Positions 8,895 through 18,131 of a DNA stretch of 64,000 bases are shown here, in pieces. The stretch is from Pandoraea cepalis. GTDB taxonomy: Bacteria; Pseudomonadota; Gammaproteobacteria; Burkholderiales; Burkholderiaceae. Both the position numbers and the translations under genes were made by a program. The notes below the pieces were generated by a model that searched no databases, was not told the DNA's origin, and saw only the letters and a list, made by a program, of their open reading frames with translations. Every line of letters starts with the position of its first letter. Positions within the stretch are counted from its first letter, which is position 1. The stretch is from the NCBI RefSeq assembly GCF_902459665.1, contig NZ_CABPSL010000009.1, positions 62,001 to 126,000 on the forward strand. Direction: 5' to 3'.

Positions 8895-10637
8895 ATGCCA
8901 TTGCCATCGGCGCCGACCAAACCGGGCTCGTTGCTCGCCCCGGAACAATTCCCCACTCGCCTCAAACCTTCGCGCACGGAGGCCAAGAAACCGATCCCCT
9001 CGTCTGAGCAACTCGCACTGGGCGAGACGTCCGGTGCCACGGGTGCCGGCGCGGCCGAATTGAAGGTCGTGCCTAAACCCTCGGCGGCACCGCAGACGAC
9101 AGTACAACCGTCGCCTGTCGCACGCTCGCCCCAGTCGCCGCCGGCGGCAGAGTCGAACGGGGCAACACCGTCCCTCAAGGCCGTCAAGCCTACGTCAACG
9201 GGCACGGGTTCGAAACGGGCACGTCTGAAGGACCAGGAACCCGCCAAGCTCTTCGTGCTCGACACGAACGTGCTCATGCACGACCCAAGCAGCCTGTTCC
9301 GCTTCGAAGAGCACGACGTCTATCTGCCGATGATGACGTTGGAAGAGTTGGACAATCACAAGAAGGGCATGTCGGAAGTGGCGCGCAATGCGCGTCAGGT
9401 GAGCCGCACCCTTGACGGGCTGGTCGCCGAGAGCGGCACGAAGTCGATGGCCGAAGGCATCCTCCTCTCGCGGCTTGGCAACAAGGACGCCACGGGGCGC
9501 CTGTACTTCCAGACCGACCTGACCGACGTGCCGCCGCTCGACGGGTTGCCGCAAGGCAAGGCCGACAATCAGATTCTCGGCGTCGTGCGGGCATTGCAGG
9601 ACAAGTTCCGCGATCGCCAGGTCGTGCTGGTGTCGAAGGACATCAACATGCGCGTCAAGGCGCATGCGCTTGGCCTGCCCGCGGAAGACTACTTCAACGA
9701 CAAGGTGCTCGAGGACAGCGATCTGCTCTACTCGGGCGTGATGCCCCTGCCGACGGACTTCTGGACCAAGCACGGCAAGGGCATGGAGAGCTGGCAGGAC
9801 AATCGCACCGGCACCACGTTCTATCGCATTACCGGGCCGCTCTGCGCGAGCTTCCTCATCAACCAGTTCGTCTATCTGGAGACGAACAACGGCGAGGCGC
9901 CGTTCTACGCGCAGGTTCGCGAGATCAACGGCAAGACGGCGCTGCTGCAAACGCTGCGCGACTATGGACACCACAAGAACAACGTGTGGGGCATCACGGC
10001 GCGCAACCGGGAGCAGAACTTCGCGCTGAACCTGCTGATGAATCCCGAAGTGGACTTCATCACGCTGCTCGGTCAGGCCGGTACCGGCAAGACGCTACTG
10101 GCGCTGGCCGCTGGTCTGGCGCAAACGCTCGACGAGAAGCGCTACAACGAAATCATCATCACGCGCGCGACCGTGCCCGTCGGTGAAGATATCGGCTTCC
10201 TGCCGGGCACCGAGGAAGAGAAGATGCAACCGTGGATGGGCGCGTTCGACGACAACCTGGAAGTGCTCCAAAAGACCGACGATTCCGCCGGCGAATGGGG
10301 CCGCGCGGCCACGCAGGAACTGATTCGCTCCCGACTCAAGGTCAAGAGCATGAACTTCATGCGCGGTCGTACGTTCGTGAACAAGTTCGTCATCATCGAC
10401 GAGGCGCAGAACCTGACGCCGAAGCAGATGAAGACGCTCGTCACGCGTGCCGGCCCGGGGACCAAGCTGATCTGTCTGGGCAACATCGCGCAGATCGATA
10501 CGCCGTACCTGACCGAAGGCAGTTCGGGCCTCACCTACGTGGTCGATCGATTCAAGGGATGGGGACACAGCGGGCATGTCACGCTGGCGCGCGGCGAACG
10601 CTCGCGTCTGGCCGACTACGCGGCGGAAATCCTCTGA
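8895..10637 (+). CDS. PIN domain-PhoH fusion ATPase
   Basis: A 580-residue cytoplasmic protein. After a low-complexity Ala/Pro/Ser-rich N-terminus of about 110 residues comes a PIN nuclease domain (FVLDTNVLMHD with the first acidic residue, LEELDNHKKG further on). A PhoH-type P-loop ATPase domain follows, with Walker A GQAGTGKT near residue 397 and Walker B FVIIDEAQN near 499. The pairing of PIN and PhoH suggests an RNA-acting helicase-nuclease, as in the PhoH2/YlaK group; its cellular target is not known. I chose the ATG at 8895, preceded by GGGAA, rather than an in-frame start at 8754 that lies inside the terminator region. Confidence 0.85.
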   Translation: MPLPSAPTKPGSLLAPEQFPTRLKPSRTEAKKPIPSSEQLALGETSGATGAGAAELKVVPKPSAAPQTTVQPSPVARSPQSPPAAESNGATPSLKAVKPTSTGTGSKRARLKDQEPAKLFVLDTNVLMHDPSSLFRFEEHDVYLPMMTLEELDNHKKGMSEVARNARQVSRTLDGLVAESGTKSMAEGILLSRLGNKDATGRLYFQTDLTDVPPLDGLPQGKADNQILGVVRALQDKFRDRQVVLVSKDINMRVKAHALGLPAEDYFNDKVLEDSDLLYSGVMPLPTDFWTKHGKGMESWQDNRTGTTFYRITGPLCASFLINQFVYLETNNGEAPFYAQVREINGKTALLQTLRDYGHHKNNVWGITARNREQNFALNLLMNPEVDFITLLGQAGTGKTLLALAAGLAQTLDEKRYNEIIITRATVPVGEDIGFLPGTEEEKMQPWMGAFDDNLEVLQKTDDSAGEWGRAATQELIRSRLKVKSMNFMRGRTFVNKFVIIDEAQNLTPKQMKTLVTRAGPGTKLICLGNIAQIDTPYLTEGSSGLTYVVDRFKGWGHSGHVTLARGERSRLADYAAEIL

Positions 10638-10701
10638 CGTCTGCCGACCGCGGACGGCGAGCCTCTTCGTTCTACGCGCTTCGCTCCACGCTCAACACGA
10701 C

Positions 10702-10726
10702 GGCGCCTTCGGGCGCCTTTTTTTTT
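10702..10726 (+). terminator. Rho-independent terminator of phoH
   Basis: GGCGCC-TTCG-GGCGCC, a six-pair GC stem closed by a TTCG tetraloop and followed by nine Ts. Confidence 0.92.
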
Positions 10727-10864
10727 GCCGGCGTCGCCAAGGCGGAGCGCACCGACGACAGCGTCATCCGGGAATCCGCTGATTTGTGACGTCGATGCCA
10801 CAGAACGCCCGTCTTTCGGCGCTTTTACGGTGCATCGACCCGATAAGCGTCGTAAACTCGGCGC

Positions 10865-11683
10865 ATGCGACTGTTCTCTCGCCTCCTCGCTCGCGACGTG
10901 ACGCATCCGGCTATCCCGCCGAACGCGTGGGGCCGTTGCGTGGGCACGCTGGCGCTGACGTTGCTGGTCGCGGCTTGTTCGTCGGGTCCATCAATCCGAC
11001 AAGGCGGCAGTGCGAACTATGGCAACCGCACGATGGGGCCGGAGCGCAGCGCGGGTCAGGAGGAGATTACGCTCGAAGCGATGAGCCTCGTTGGCATTCC
11101 TTACCGCTACGGCGGCAATACCCCGGATTCCGGTTTCGATTGCAGCGGCCTCGTGCGCTATGTCGTGGCGCGCGCCGCCGGCGTGAACCTGCCCCGCACG
11201 ACGGCCGACATGAGTGGTGTGGGCACACCGTTGGCGCGCGACGACCTCGCCTCGGGCGATCTTATCTTCTTCAACACGACGGGACGCGCCCACTCGCACG
11301 TAGGCATCTACGTCGGTCAGGGGCAGTTCGTACACGCGCCGAACACCGGCGGCACAGTGCGCCTGGAGAGTCTCTTCATTCCATATTGGGCACGCCGGAT
11401 CGATGGTGTTCGACGCGTCGCAGCGAACAAGGCACCCGCGGGTAATACGACTTACGTGAATCGGTCGGCGCCGGCCTCGCTCGCTCAGTCGCCCGCCGCG
11501 GCAACGCCACCGAGCGAGCCTGTGAACCCATCGAATACCGCACCGAACCACCCGCTTACCGGGGCGACTCCGTCTCCGATGGTAGCGCCGCAGGTCTTGG
11601 TGCCGAGTCGCACAGCCAACCTTGCCGCCCCAGCCCCGCAGGACGACGATCCGATCGCTCGCTTCGCCAACAGCTCGATGTAA
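10865..11683 (+). CDS. NlpC/P60 (C40) peptidase, lipoprotein
   Basis: A 272-residue exported cell-wall hydrolase. The N-terminus has a basic region, a hydrophobic stretch and a lipobox LLVAAC, so the mature protein starts at a lipidated Cys near residue 38. The NlpC/P60 domain follows, with catalytic Cys in GFDCSGLV near residue 97 and His in AHSHVGIY near 148. The C-terminal 110 residues are Pro/Ala/Ser-rich and probably disordered. It likely cleaves peptidoglycan stem peptides in the periplasm. A single-gene unit between two terminators. Confidence 0.87.
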   Translation: MRLFSRLLARDVTHPAIPPNAWGRCVGTLALTLLVAACSSGPSIRQGGSANYGNRTMGPERSAGQEEITLEAMSLVGIPYRYGGNTPDSGFDCSGLVRYVVARAAGVNLPRTTADMSGVGTPLARDDLASGDLIFFNTTGRAHSHVGIYVGQGQFVHAPNTGGTVRLESLFIPYWARRIDGVRRVAANKAPAGNTTYVNRSAPASLAQSPAAATPPSEPVNPSNTAPNHPLTGATPSPMVAPQVLVPSRTANLAAPAPQDDDPIARFANSSM

Positions 11684-11726
11684 TCACTTCCGGCAGTCGA
11701 GCATCGGTTGAGCGTGAATTGAAGGA

Positions 11727-11834
11727 TCAGCGCAGGTGGGCAAGCAGCGTCGCCGCGCCGCCGACATTGATCGCGACGCCCACCAGTGTGGTGACCGGAC
11801 GGCGATGCAAGCAACGATGGATCAATGCAGTCAT
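11727..11834 (-). CDS. Small predicted protein, 35 residues
   Basis: A short minus-strand frame starting at an ATG preceded by a strong ribosome-binding site (GGGAGG, five-base spacing). The product starts MTALIHRCLHRRPV, very basic, and continues into a hydrophobic tail TLVGVAINVGGAATLLAHL that could form one membrane helix. I do not recognise a family. The excellent Shine-Dalgarno and amphipathic/hydrophobic composition argue for a real gene. It lies between the converging nlpC-like gene and the bidirectional terminator. Confidence 0.55.
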   Translation of the reverse strand: MTALIHRCLHRRPVTTLVGVAINVGGAATLLAHLR

Positions 11835-11976
11835 GTTAGCCTCCCACGAGAATCGATTAAACACTATGACGGAATAGTAATTGATCGCTGTTGGCTATAG
11901 AAATTGATTCTCTCGATGGCGTCGATGCGGCCTGCCAATGGCGCCATGCCGCCCGCGGGGGGCTAAAACAGGACAC

Positions 11977-12004
11977 AAAAAAAGCGGCCGAAGCCGCTTT
12001 TTTT
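11977..12004. terminator. Bidirectional terminator between nlpC-like gene and pitA
   Basis: Seven As plus GCGGC, loop CGAA, GCCGC plus seven Ts: symmetrical, so it can stop transcription from either side, including the minus-strand phosphate operon ending at 12056. Confidence 0.92.
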
Positions 12005-12055
12005 GTTGCCCGGGCGGGTCACACCGTCATGAGACGGCAGCCCGCCGAACCGACA

Positions 12056-13066
12056 TCACAGAATCTGCTTGCCGACCCACCATGCGATCGCGGCGATGAA
12101 CGCCGAGGCCGGGATCGTCAGCACCCATGCCCAGACGATGTTGCCTGCCACCCCCCAGCGCACCGCAGAGAGCTTGCGCGTGGCGCCAACGCCTACGATG
12201 GCGCCGGTGATGGTGTGCGTGGTCGAGACCGGCACGCCGAGCCACGACGCGAAGAACAGCGTAAACGCCCCGCCGGTTTCGGCACAGAAGCCACCGACCG
12301 GCTTGAGCTTGGTGATCTTCTGCCCCATCGTGCGCACGATGCGCCAGCCACCGAACATAGTGCCCAGACCGATCGCCAGATAGCAGCCCACGATCACCCA
12401 CAGCGGCGGTTCCGCAGCCTCCTGCGGCCACATGCCCGCGGCGATCAGCAACATCCAGATGATACCGATGGTCTTCTGGGCATCGTTACCGCCGTGTCCC
12501 AGGCTGTACATACCGGCCGAAATCAGCTGCAGGCGGCGGAACCAGCGGTCGACGCGCGCGGGCGGCGTTCGGAAGAACAACCAGGACACCAGCAGCATGA
12601 AGAACGAACCGAGCACGAAACCGAGCAGCGGCGAGATGAAAATGAACGCGACCGTTTGCAGCAGTCCACTCGTGACAAGCGAACCCGTGCCGGCCTTGGC
12701 CACCGCGGCGCCGACCAACCCACCGATCAGCGCGTGCGACGAACTCGACGGAATGCCGTAGTACCAAGTAATCACGTTCCACGCGATCGCCCCGACGAGG
12801 GCGCCGAAGATCACGTAGTGATCCACGATTTCGGGATGAACCGTCCCCTTGCCCACCGTCGCCGCGACTTTCAGATGAAAGACGAACAGCGCGATCACGT
12901 TGAACATGGCGGCGAAAGCCACCGCCTGATGCGGCTTGAGCACGCCCGTCGAGACCACCGTGGCGATCGAGTTGGCGGCGTCGTGGAAGCCATTCATGAA
13001 GTCGAACAGGAGCGCAAGTGCGACCAACAGTCCGATCAGCCAAAGGCTGATGTGCAGCGTTGCCAT
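12056..13066 (-). CDS. pitA: Low-affinity inorganic phosphate transporter (PiT family)
   Basis: A 336-residue inner-membrane permease. It has about ten hydrophobic helices and the PiT signature repeats: FDFMNGFHDAANSIAT near the N-terminus and GMYSLGHGGNDAQKTIG in the second half, both with the conserved GxNDA-like core. It imports metal-phosphate complexes by proton symport. The start at 13066 is preceded by GGAGA; a longer frame to 13120 would overlap the upstream DUF47 gene. It follows that gene by 13 bases, the usual PiT-DUF47 pairing. Confidence 0.92.
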   Translation of the reverse strand: MATLHISLWLIGLLVALALLFDFMNGFHDAANSIATVVSTGVLKPHQAVAFAAMFNVIALFVFHLKVAATVGKGTVHPEIVDHYVIFGALVGAIAWNVITWYYGIPSSSSHALIGGLVGAAVAKAGTGSLVTSGLLQTVAFIFISPLLGFVLGSFFMLLVSWLFFRTPPARVDRWFRRLQLISAGMYSLGHGGNDAQKTIGIIWMLLIAAGMWPQEAAEPPLWVIVGCYLAIGLGTMFGGWRIVRTMGQKITKLKPVGGFCAETGGAFTLFFASWLGVPVSTTHTITGAIVGVGATRKLSAVRWGVAGNIVWAWVLTIPASAFIAAIAWWVGKQIL

Positions 13067-13079
13067 CGAAAGTCTCCGC

Positions 13080-13706
13080 TCAGGCGTTTTCCAGCACAAT
13101 GCCTTCGATGATGTTGGCAACGTCCTCGCACTTATCGGTCACCGATTCGAGCAATTCGGACACGGCCTTTTGCTTGATCAGCTCCTTCACGTCGGATTCT
13201 TCGCGAAACAGCTTCGAGAGCGACGCACGCAACAGGCGGTCGGCGTCCGATTCGAGCCCGTCGATTTCCTCGCAGAGCTTCAGGATCTCGCGCGCGCGAT
13301 CCATGTCATTGAGCAGCGCCACGGTGCTTTGCACCCGTTCGCAACACTTCACACAAATCTCACCCAGCGTGCGCGCCTCGGACGGCACGCTCTTGACGTC
13401 GTACATCCACACGGCTGTCGCCACGTCCTCCATCAGATCCAGGATGTCGTCCATCGTGCTGATCAACTTGTGGATTTCATCGCGATCGAACGGCGTGATG
13501 AACGTCTTGTGCATCAGGTCGATGGTCTCGTGCGTGATGCGATCCGCTTTCTTCTCGTTGTTCTGCACGGCAACGGTGCGTGCCTCGGCATTGGGCAGAT
13601 CGTTGAGCATGGCAGACAGCTCGCGGCTGCCGGCAACCATACACGCCGCGTGCTGGTTGAACAGCTCAAAGAACTTGCCCTCGGTGGGCATGAAGCGACC
13701 GAACAT
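13080..13706 (-). CDS. DUF47 family PiT accessory protein (PhoU-like)
   Basis: A 208-residue all-helical cytoplasmic protein of the DUF47/PhoU-like fold, starting MFGRFMPTEGKFFELF and containing the acidic helix DEIHKLISTMDDILDLMED typical of the metal-binding repeats. It precedes pitA in the same operon. Members of this family are thought to modulate Pit transporter activity; the exact mechanism is not shown by sequence. Confidence 0.88.
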   Translation of the reverse strand: MFGRFMPTEGKFFELFNQHAACMVAGSRELSAMLNDLPNAEARTVAVQNNEKKADRITHETIDLMHKTFITPFDRDEIHKLISTMDDILDLMEDVATAVWMYDVKSVPSEARTLGEICVKCCERVQSTVALLNDMDRAREILKLCEEIDGLESDADRLLRASLSKLFREESDVKELIKQKAVSELLESVTDKCEDVANIIEGIVLENA

Positions 13707-13820
13707 TATTGGAAAACTCCGGATATTAATAGGGGACGGGTCGACACAAAAACGTCACATTCTACCTCGTTGCGGGCGCGCGTTACCGCACGCCCTTACG
13801 AATGGGCGGAAATCAATGCG

Positions 13821-15188
13821 TCAATATTGGGGACCGGCCAGATTGTCGAACTTGGTATACGCACCGATGAACGCCAGACGCACCTGACCGATAGGACCAT
13901 TACGCTGTTTTGCGATGATGATCTCGGCAGTGCCCTTGTCGGGCGTATCGGGGTTGTACACTTCGTCGCGATAGATGAACAGGATGATGTCGGCATCCTG
14001 TTCGATAGCACCCGATTCACGCAAGTCCGACATGACCGGACGCTTGTTCGGGCGTTGTTCAAGACTGCGGTTGAGCTGTGAGAGCGCGATCACCGGCACG
14101 TTCAGCTCCTTGGCGAGCCCCTTGAGCGAACGCGAAATCTCGGAGATTTCGGTCGCGCGGTTCTCGCCGTTGCCCGAACCGCTCATGAGCTGGAGGTAAT
14201 CGATGATGATCAGCCCCAGCTTGCCGCACTGACGTGCCAGACGCCGTGCGCGCGCGCGCAACTCCATCGGATTGAGCGCAGGCGTCTCGTCGACGAAAAG
14301 CTGCGTCTCGTTCATCTTCTGCATGGCGTGCGTGAGCTTCGGCCAGTCTTCGTCGACCAGCTTGCCGGTGCGAAGACGATGCTGATCGAGACGCCCCACC
14401 GACCCCAGCATACGCATGGCCAGCTGCGTGCCCGGCATTTCCATCGAGAACACGGCGACCGGCAGCCCCTCTTCCACGGCGATATGCTCGCCGATGTTCA
14501 TCGAGAAGGTTGTCTTACCCATCGACGGACGGCCCGCCACGATGATCAGATCGCCGCCGTTGAAACCCGACGTCATGCGATCCAGGTCGACGAAGCCCGT
14601 CGGAATACCGGTGATGTCGCTCCCGCCTTCGCGGTGGTACAACTCGTCGATGCGCTCGACCACCTGCGTGAGCAGCGGCTGCAGTTCAAGGAAGCCGTTC
14701 GTGCTGCGCGAGCCTTCTTCCGCGATGGCAAACACCTTCGCTTCCGCCTCGTCGAGCATCTGACGCACTTCCCTGCCCTGCGGATTGAAAGCATCTGACG
14801 CAATTTCGTCGGCCACTGTCACGAGCTTGCGCAACACCGCACGGTCGCGCACGATTTCCGCGTAACGACGAATGTTCGCTGCACTCGGCGTATTCTGCGC
14901 CAGGGCGTTCAGGTAGGCGAGCCCGCCCACGTCCTCGGCTTTGCCGGCCGAGGTGAGCGATTCGAAAACGGTGATCACGTCGGCAGGACGGTCGCTGGCG
15001 ATCAACCGACCGATGTGCTGATAGATCAGCCGGTGGTCATAGCGGTAGAAGTCCGATTCAGCCAGAAAGTCGCCGATTCGATCCCACGCCCCGTTGTCGA
15101 GCAGCAGCCCGCCGAGCACGGATTGCTCCGCCTCGATAGAGTGCGGCGGCACTTTGAGAGAATCGAGTTGGGGATCGGGAGCGTTCAT
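13821..15188 (-). CDS. dnaB: Replicative DNA helicase DnaB
   Basis: A 455-residue hexameric 5'-3' helicase. An N-terminal primase-interacting domain (PPHSIEAEQSVLGGLL) leads via a linker to the RecA-like domain with Walker A GRPSMGKT, Walker B LIIIDYLQLM and the late motif SDLRESGAIEQDAD. I chose the ATG at 15188 (MNAPDPQ); an in-frame ATG three codons earlier is also possible. A TATAAT on the minus strand lies only seven bases before the chosen start. It lies downstream of rplI in the same direction but is separated from it by a terminator. Confidence 0.96.
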   Translation of the reverse strand: MNAPDPQLDSLKVPPHSIEAEQSVLGGLLLDNGAWDRIGDFLAESDFYRYDHRLIYQHIGRLIASDRPADVITVFESLTSAGKAEDVGGLAYLNALAQNTPSAANIRRYAEIVRDRAVLRKLVTVADEIASDAFNPQGREVRQMLDEAEAKVFAIAEEGSRSTNGFLELQPLLTQVVERIDELYHREGGSDITGIPTGFVDLDRMTSGFNGGDLIIVAGRPSMGKTTFSMNIGEHIAVEEGLPVAVFSMEMPGTQLAMRMLGSVGRLDQHRLRTGKLVDEDWPKLTHAMQKMNETQLFVDETPALNPMELRARARRLARQCGKLGLIIIDYLQLMSGSGNGENRATEISEISRSLKGLAKELNVPVIALSQLNRSLEQRPNKRPVMSDLRESGAIEQDADIILFIYRDEVYNPDTPDKGTAEIIIAKQRNGPIGQVRLAFIGAYTKFDNLAGPQY

Positions 15189-15195
15189 GCCGGGC

Positions 15196-15201
15196 ATTAT
15201 A
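15196..15201 (-). promoter_or_regulatory. Candidate -10 box immediately upstream of dnaB
   Basis: Perfect TATAAT on the minus strand, but no good -35 at 16-18 bases. If used, transcription would begin at or one base before the dnaB ATG, giving a leaderless message. Confidence 0.35.
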
Positions 15202-15421
15202 CCGCCCCCGCGCTCACGATCCGATCCGGCGAAATCGCGCTTGCGCGGCGATTTTTCCGAACGTGTTTTGTTCAGCAGTTTCCCGGGAGGCAACATAAGG
15301 CAGCGCTATCGAACGTGAGGAACGTGGAAGGGAGTGCGCAACCGGGACGCGGTCGGCATAGACCTGCGCATGCGCGGCCATCGGAAAGCCCGGCAACCGA
15401 CACCACAGAGGAGACAGACAT

Positions 15422-15458
15422 AAAAAAACGGAAGCCGGCGGACCGACTTCCGTTTTTT
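15422..15458 (-). terminator. Terminator of the rpsF-priB-rpsR-rplI operon
   Basis: A-rich tract, then ACGGAAG pairing with CTTCCGT and a T run on both faces. It lies just past the rplI stop. The rest of the 300-base dnaB-rplI gap (15189-15489) holds no gene I can support. Confidence 0.85.
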
Positions 15459-15489
15459 GTTCGCGTCGGGAAGCTGACGCGGATACGGC

Positions 15490-15942
15490 TTACGCGTGCT
15501 CGCCCAGCACCGACACGTTCACGTCGACGACGACGTCCGTGTGCAGCGACACTTGGACCGGGAAGTCACCCACGGTCTTGAGCGGGCCATTCGGCAGGCG
15601 CACTTGCATCTTTTCAACCTTGAAACCTTGGGTGCCCAGGGCTTCGGCGATATCGAAGTTGGTGACCGAACCGAACAGACGACCGTCAACGCCGGCCTTC
15701 TGCGAGATTTGCACGGTCAGGCCCGACAGCTTTTCGCCTTCGGCTTGTGCGGCAGCCAGCTTCTCGGTGGCAGCCTTTTCCAGGTCGGCACGGCGAACTT
15801 CGAACTCGGCGATCGCGTCCTTGGTGGCGCGACGCGCCTTCTTGGTCGGGATCAGGAAGTTACGTGCGAAACCATCCTTGACCTTCACGATGTCGCCCAG
15901 GTTACCCAGGTTGACGACTTTTTCCAGCAGAATCACTTGCAT
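15490..15942 (-). CDS. rplI: 50S ribosomal protein L9
   Basis: A 150-residue protein with the L9 N-terminal signature [17 protein letters not shown] and [13 protein letters not shown], a long connecting helix, and the C-terminal RNA-binding domain ([17 protein letters not shown]). It binds 23S rRNA near the L1 stalk base. Last gene of the rpsF operon, preceding a terminator. Confidence 0.98.
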   Translation of the reverse strand: MQVILLEKVVNLGNLGDIVKVKDGFARNFLIPTKKARRATKDAIAEFEVRRADLEKAATEKLAAAQAEGEKLSGLTVQISQKAGVDGRLFGSVTNFDIAEALGTQGFKVEKMQVRLPNGPLKTVGDFPVQVSLHTDVVVDVNVSVLGEHA

Positions 15943-15969
15943 TATCTATTCTCCTTCGTCGACTGGCGA

Positions 15970-16251
15970 TTAAGCACCGTGCAGATCGGTGTACGGCATC
16001 AGCGCGAGGAAACGCGCGCGCTTGATGGCCGTGTCGAGCTGGCGCTGGTAGTGCGCCTTGGTGCCCGTCAGGCGAGCCGGGGTGATCTTGCCGTTGTCGC
16101 CGATGAAGTCCTTCAGCGTCTCGATATCCTTGTAATCGATCTGGTCAACACCAGCGACGGTGAAGCGGCAGAACTTCTTGCGCTTGAACAGCGGGTTTTG
16201 CTGTTGGCGGCGGCGATCAAACTTCTTGTTTTTACCGTTAGGACGCGGCAT
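15970..16251 (-). CDS. rpsR: 30S ribosomal protein S18
   Basis: A 93-residue basic protein containing the S18 core [16 protein letters not shown] and [18 protein letters not shown], ending [16 protein letters not shown]. It partners S6 on the 30S platform. The ATG at 16251 starts [11 protein letters not shown]; an earlier in-frame start would overlap priB. Confidence 0.97.
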   Translation of the reverse strand: MPRPNGKNKKFDRRRQQQNPLFKRKKFCRFTVAGVDQIDYKDIETLKDFIGDNGKITPARLTGTKAHYQRQLDTAIKRARFLALMPYTDLHGA

Positions 16252-16253
16252 GT

Positions 16254-16556
16254 TCAACAATCCTTTTCAAATACTTGCAATGCTGTGATGTGAAACACCA
16301 GGGTGCGGCTATTGCGATGCTTCTTGGCCAGAAACCCTGCCCACTGGGCCGGTTTCTCCAGTCCCAACGCCATGACTTTGGCACTGAGGGGACCGATCGC
16401 AACGGCTGGCATCGAGAACTCGACTTGCCGGGCCACGCCCGACTCTTCGACGGTTCCCGCATAGGCCAGCGTGACCTCGATCACGGGAAGCCCGGCTGGG
16501 GTATAGCGCAGCGTGCCGATTTCGACGATGCTGGCTTCAAGCCGTAAGCGATTCAC
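16254..16556 (-). CDS. priB: Primosomal replication protein N (PriB)
   Basis: A 100-residue OB-fold single-strand DNA-binding protein, starting from GTG with [19 protein letters not shown] and containing [11 protein letters not shown]. It helps PriA reload the replisome at stalled forks. Position between rpsF and rpsR, two bases from the latter, is the conserved beta/gamma-proteobacterial arrangement. Confidence 0.93.
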   Translation of the reverse strand: MNRLRLEASIVEIGTLRYTPAGLPVIEVTLAYAGTVEESGVARQVEFSMPAVAIGPLSAKVMALGLEKPAQWAGFLAKKHRNSRTLVFHITALQVFEKDC

Positions 16557-16602
16557 GCGGTCGACGTTTCCGTGGATTCCCTGATGCGTTCCGGTGCGCT
16601 AA

Positions 16603-16980
16603 TTACGATGCGGCAGCTTCGGTCGCGGGCGTCGCGGCAGCCTTCTTGGCTTCTTCGCGGGCCACTTCCTTCATCATCGGCGACGGTGCGGTCTCGGCCT
16701 TCTTCATGCGAACCACGAGGTGGCGCAGCACGGCGTCGTTGAACTTGAATGCGTGTTCCAGCTCGTCCAGGGTTTCCTGGTCGCATTCGATGTTCATGCA
16801 GACGTAGTGAGCCTTGGCCAGCTTCTCGATCATGTACGCCAGTTGACGACGGCCCCAGTCTTCGATGCGATGGATCTGACCGGCCTTGGCCGTCACCATG
16901 CTCTTGTAGCGCTCGATCATCGCAGGCACTTGCTCGCTCTGATCGGGGTGAACGATAAATACGATTTCATAATGACGCAT
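16603..16980 (-). CDS. rpsF: 30S ribosomal protein S6
   Basis: A 125-residue protein with the S6 fold: [34 protein letters not shown] and a C-terminal Lys/Glu/Ala-rich tail. It forms a heterodimer with S18. The ATG at 16980 follows a GGAG. First gene of the operon; a strong promoter lies about 70-100 bases upstream. Confidence 0.98.
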   Translation of the reverse strand: MRHYEIVFIVHPDQSEQVPAMIERYKSMVTAKAGQIHRIEDWGRRQLAYMIEKLAKAHYVCMNIECDQETLDELEHAFKFNDAVLRHLVVRMKKAETAPSPMMKEVAREEAKKAAATPATEAAAS

Positions 16981-17048
16981 ATATAAGCTCCTTATGGACA
17001 AAGCCGCCCGGGCGTCAAAACCAGTGCAGCAAGGTTGCAGAACCCGCG

Positions 17049-17077
17049 ATTCTAGCGGATTTCACGTCGATCATCAA
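17049..17077 (-). promoter_or_regulatory. Sigma-70 promoter of the rpsF operon
   Basis: On the minus strand TTGATG, 17 bases, TAGAAT: close to consensus with ideal spacing, about 70 bases before the rpsF start. Confidence 0.75.
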
Positions 17078-17098
17078 CTGCCGTCTCATCAGGACCGG

Positions 17099-18010
17099 TC
17101 AAGTGTTTTCCAGCCAATAGTTCGGACGGGCATAGATTTGCCGCAGTTGCTCGATGAACAGGCGCACCCGCGCGGGCTGGAAGCGCTGTTGGGGGTACAC
17201 GGCGAGGATGTCGTAGTCAGGTAACGCGTACTCGTCGAGCACGGTCTCCAGTTCGCCGGAGAGCAGTTCGCGCTGGATTTCCCACGTCGAGCGCCAGCCC
17301 AGCCCGATGCCCTCCAGCGACCAGCGGTGCAGCAACTCGCCGTCGTTGCAGTCCAGACTGCCCGCCACGCGAATCGTCACGAGCTTGCCCTGGCGCTTGA
17401 AGTACCAACCGCGCTGCTGGCCGCCTTGCAGGTTGAACGCGAGGCAGTTGTGCCTGGCCAGATCTTCGAGCGTCTTCGGACGACCGTGGCGGGCGAAATA
17501 TGCCGGGGTGCCGCACACCACGCGCCGGTTCTGGGCGAGTTTGACAGCCACGAAATTCGGATCGACCGAGCCGCCGATGCGAATGCCCATGTCGTACCCC
17601 TCGCGCACGAGGTCGACCACGCGGTCGGTCAGGTTGAACGAAATCTGCACCTCGGGGTGCAGGCGCAGGAACGCCGGCGCATGCGGCGCGACGTGCTTGC
17701 GCCCGAACGCCGCCGGCGCCGACACGATCAGGTGCCCCGAAACGGCATGACGCCCCGCGCTGATTTCGTTCTCGGCCATCTCCCAGTCGCCGAGCAACTG
17801 TTTGCACCGCTCAAGGAACGCGCCGCCCTCTTCCGACAATGCCAGCCGACGTGTCGAGCGGTACATCAGCTTGATGCCCAGGCGCTTTTCGAGCGCGTCG
17901 ATGCGCCGTCCGAGGATCACCGGCGAGACTCCTTCCTTTAAGGCCGCGGCGGCCAGACTGCCCGCTTCGGCCACCTGCACGAAGGTTTCGATCTGTTTGA
18001 ATCGGTCCAT
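17099..18010 (-). CDS. LysR-family transcriptional regulator next to the glyoxylate operon
   Basis: A 303-residue LysR-type regulator. The winged HTH spans residues 1-60 (FVQVAEAGSLAAAALKEGVS, a common crotonase-free LysR signature of the AaeR/DmlR-like group) and the periplasmic-binding-like effector domain occupies the rest. It is divergent from gcl with a 120-base shared control region, so it probably senses a metabolite of glyoxylate/glycolate or allantoin breakdown and controls gcl-hyi-glxR. The effector is not shown by sequence. Confidence 0.85.
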   Translation of the reverse strand: MDRFKQIETFVQVAEAGSLAAAALKEGVSPVILGRRIDALEKRLGIKLMYRSTRRLALSEEGGAFLERCKQLLGDWEMAENEISAGRHAVSGHLIVSAPAAFGRKHVAPHAPAFLRLHPEVQISFNLTDRVVDLVREGYDMGIRIGGSVDPNFVAVKLAQNRRVVCGTPAYFARHGRPKTLEDLARHNCLAFNLQGGQQRGWYFKRQGKLVTIRVAGSLDCNDGELLHRWSLEGIGLGWRSTWEIQRELLSGELETVLDEYALPDYDILAVYPQQRFQPARVRLFIEQLRQIYARPNYWLENT

Positions 18011-18056
18011 GCCCCCTCCATTCGATACTTTTTGTTCTTAAAAAAACGATCTTTTG

Positions 18057-18067
18057 TGATCTTATCA
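18057..18067. promoter_or_regulatory. Possible LysR binding site in the regulator-gcl intergenic region
   Basis: TGATCTTATCA, a short interrupted dyad of the T-N-A type that LysR proteins use, midway between the two divergent starts. Overlapping GATC repeats surround it. Confidence 0.35.
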
Positions 18068-18131
18068 AACAAATCGTACCGGCTTAAAGTGGCTTCCAAC
18101 ACATTGACTCATTACCCATTGGAGACGTCAC

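Noticed and set aside
11891-13111. 406-codon plus-strand frame opposite pitA
   Set aside because: Charged low-complexity translation, no RBS, and lies fully over the pitA coding strand.
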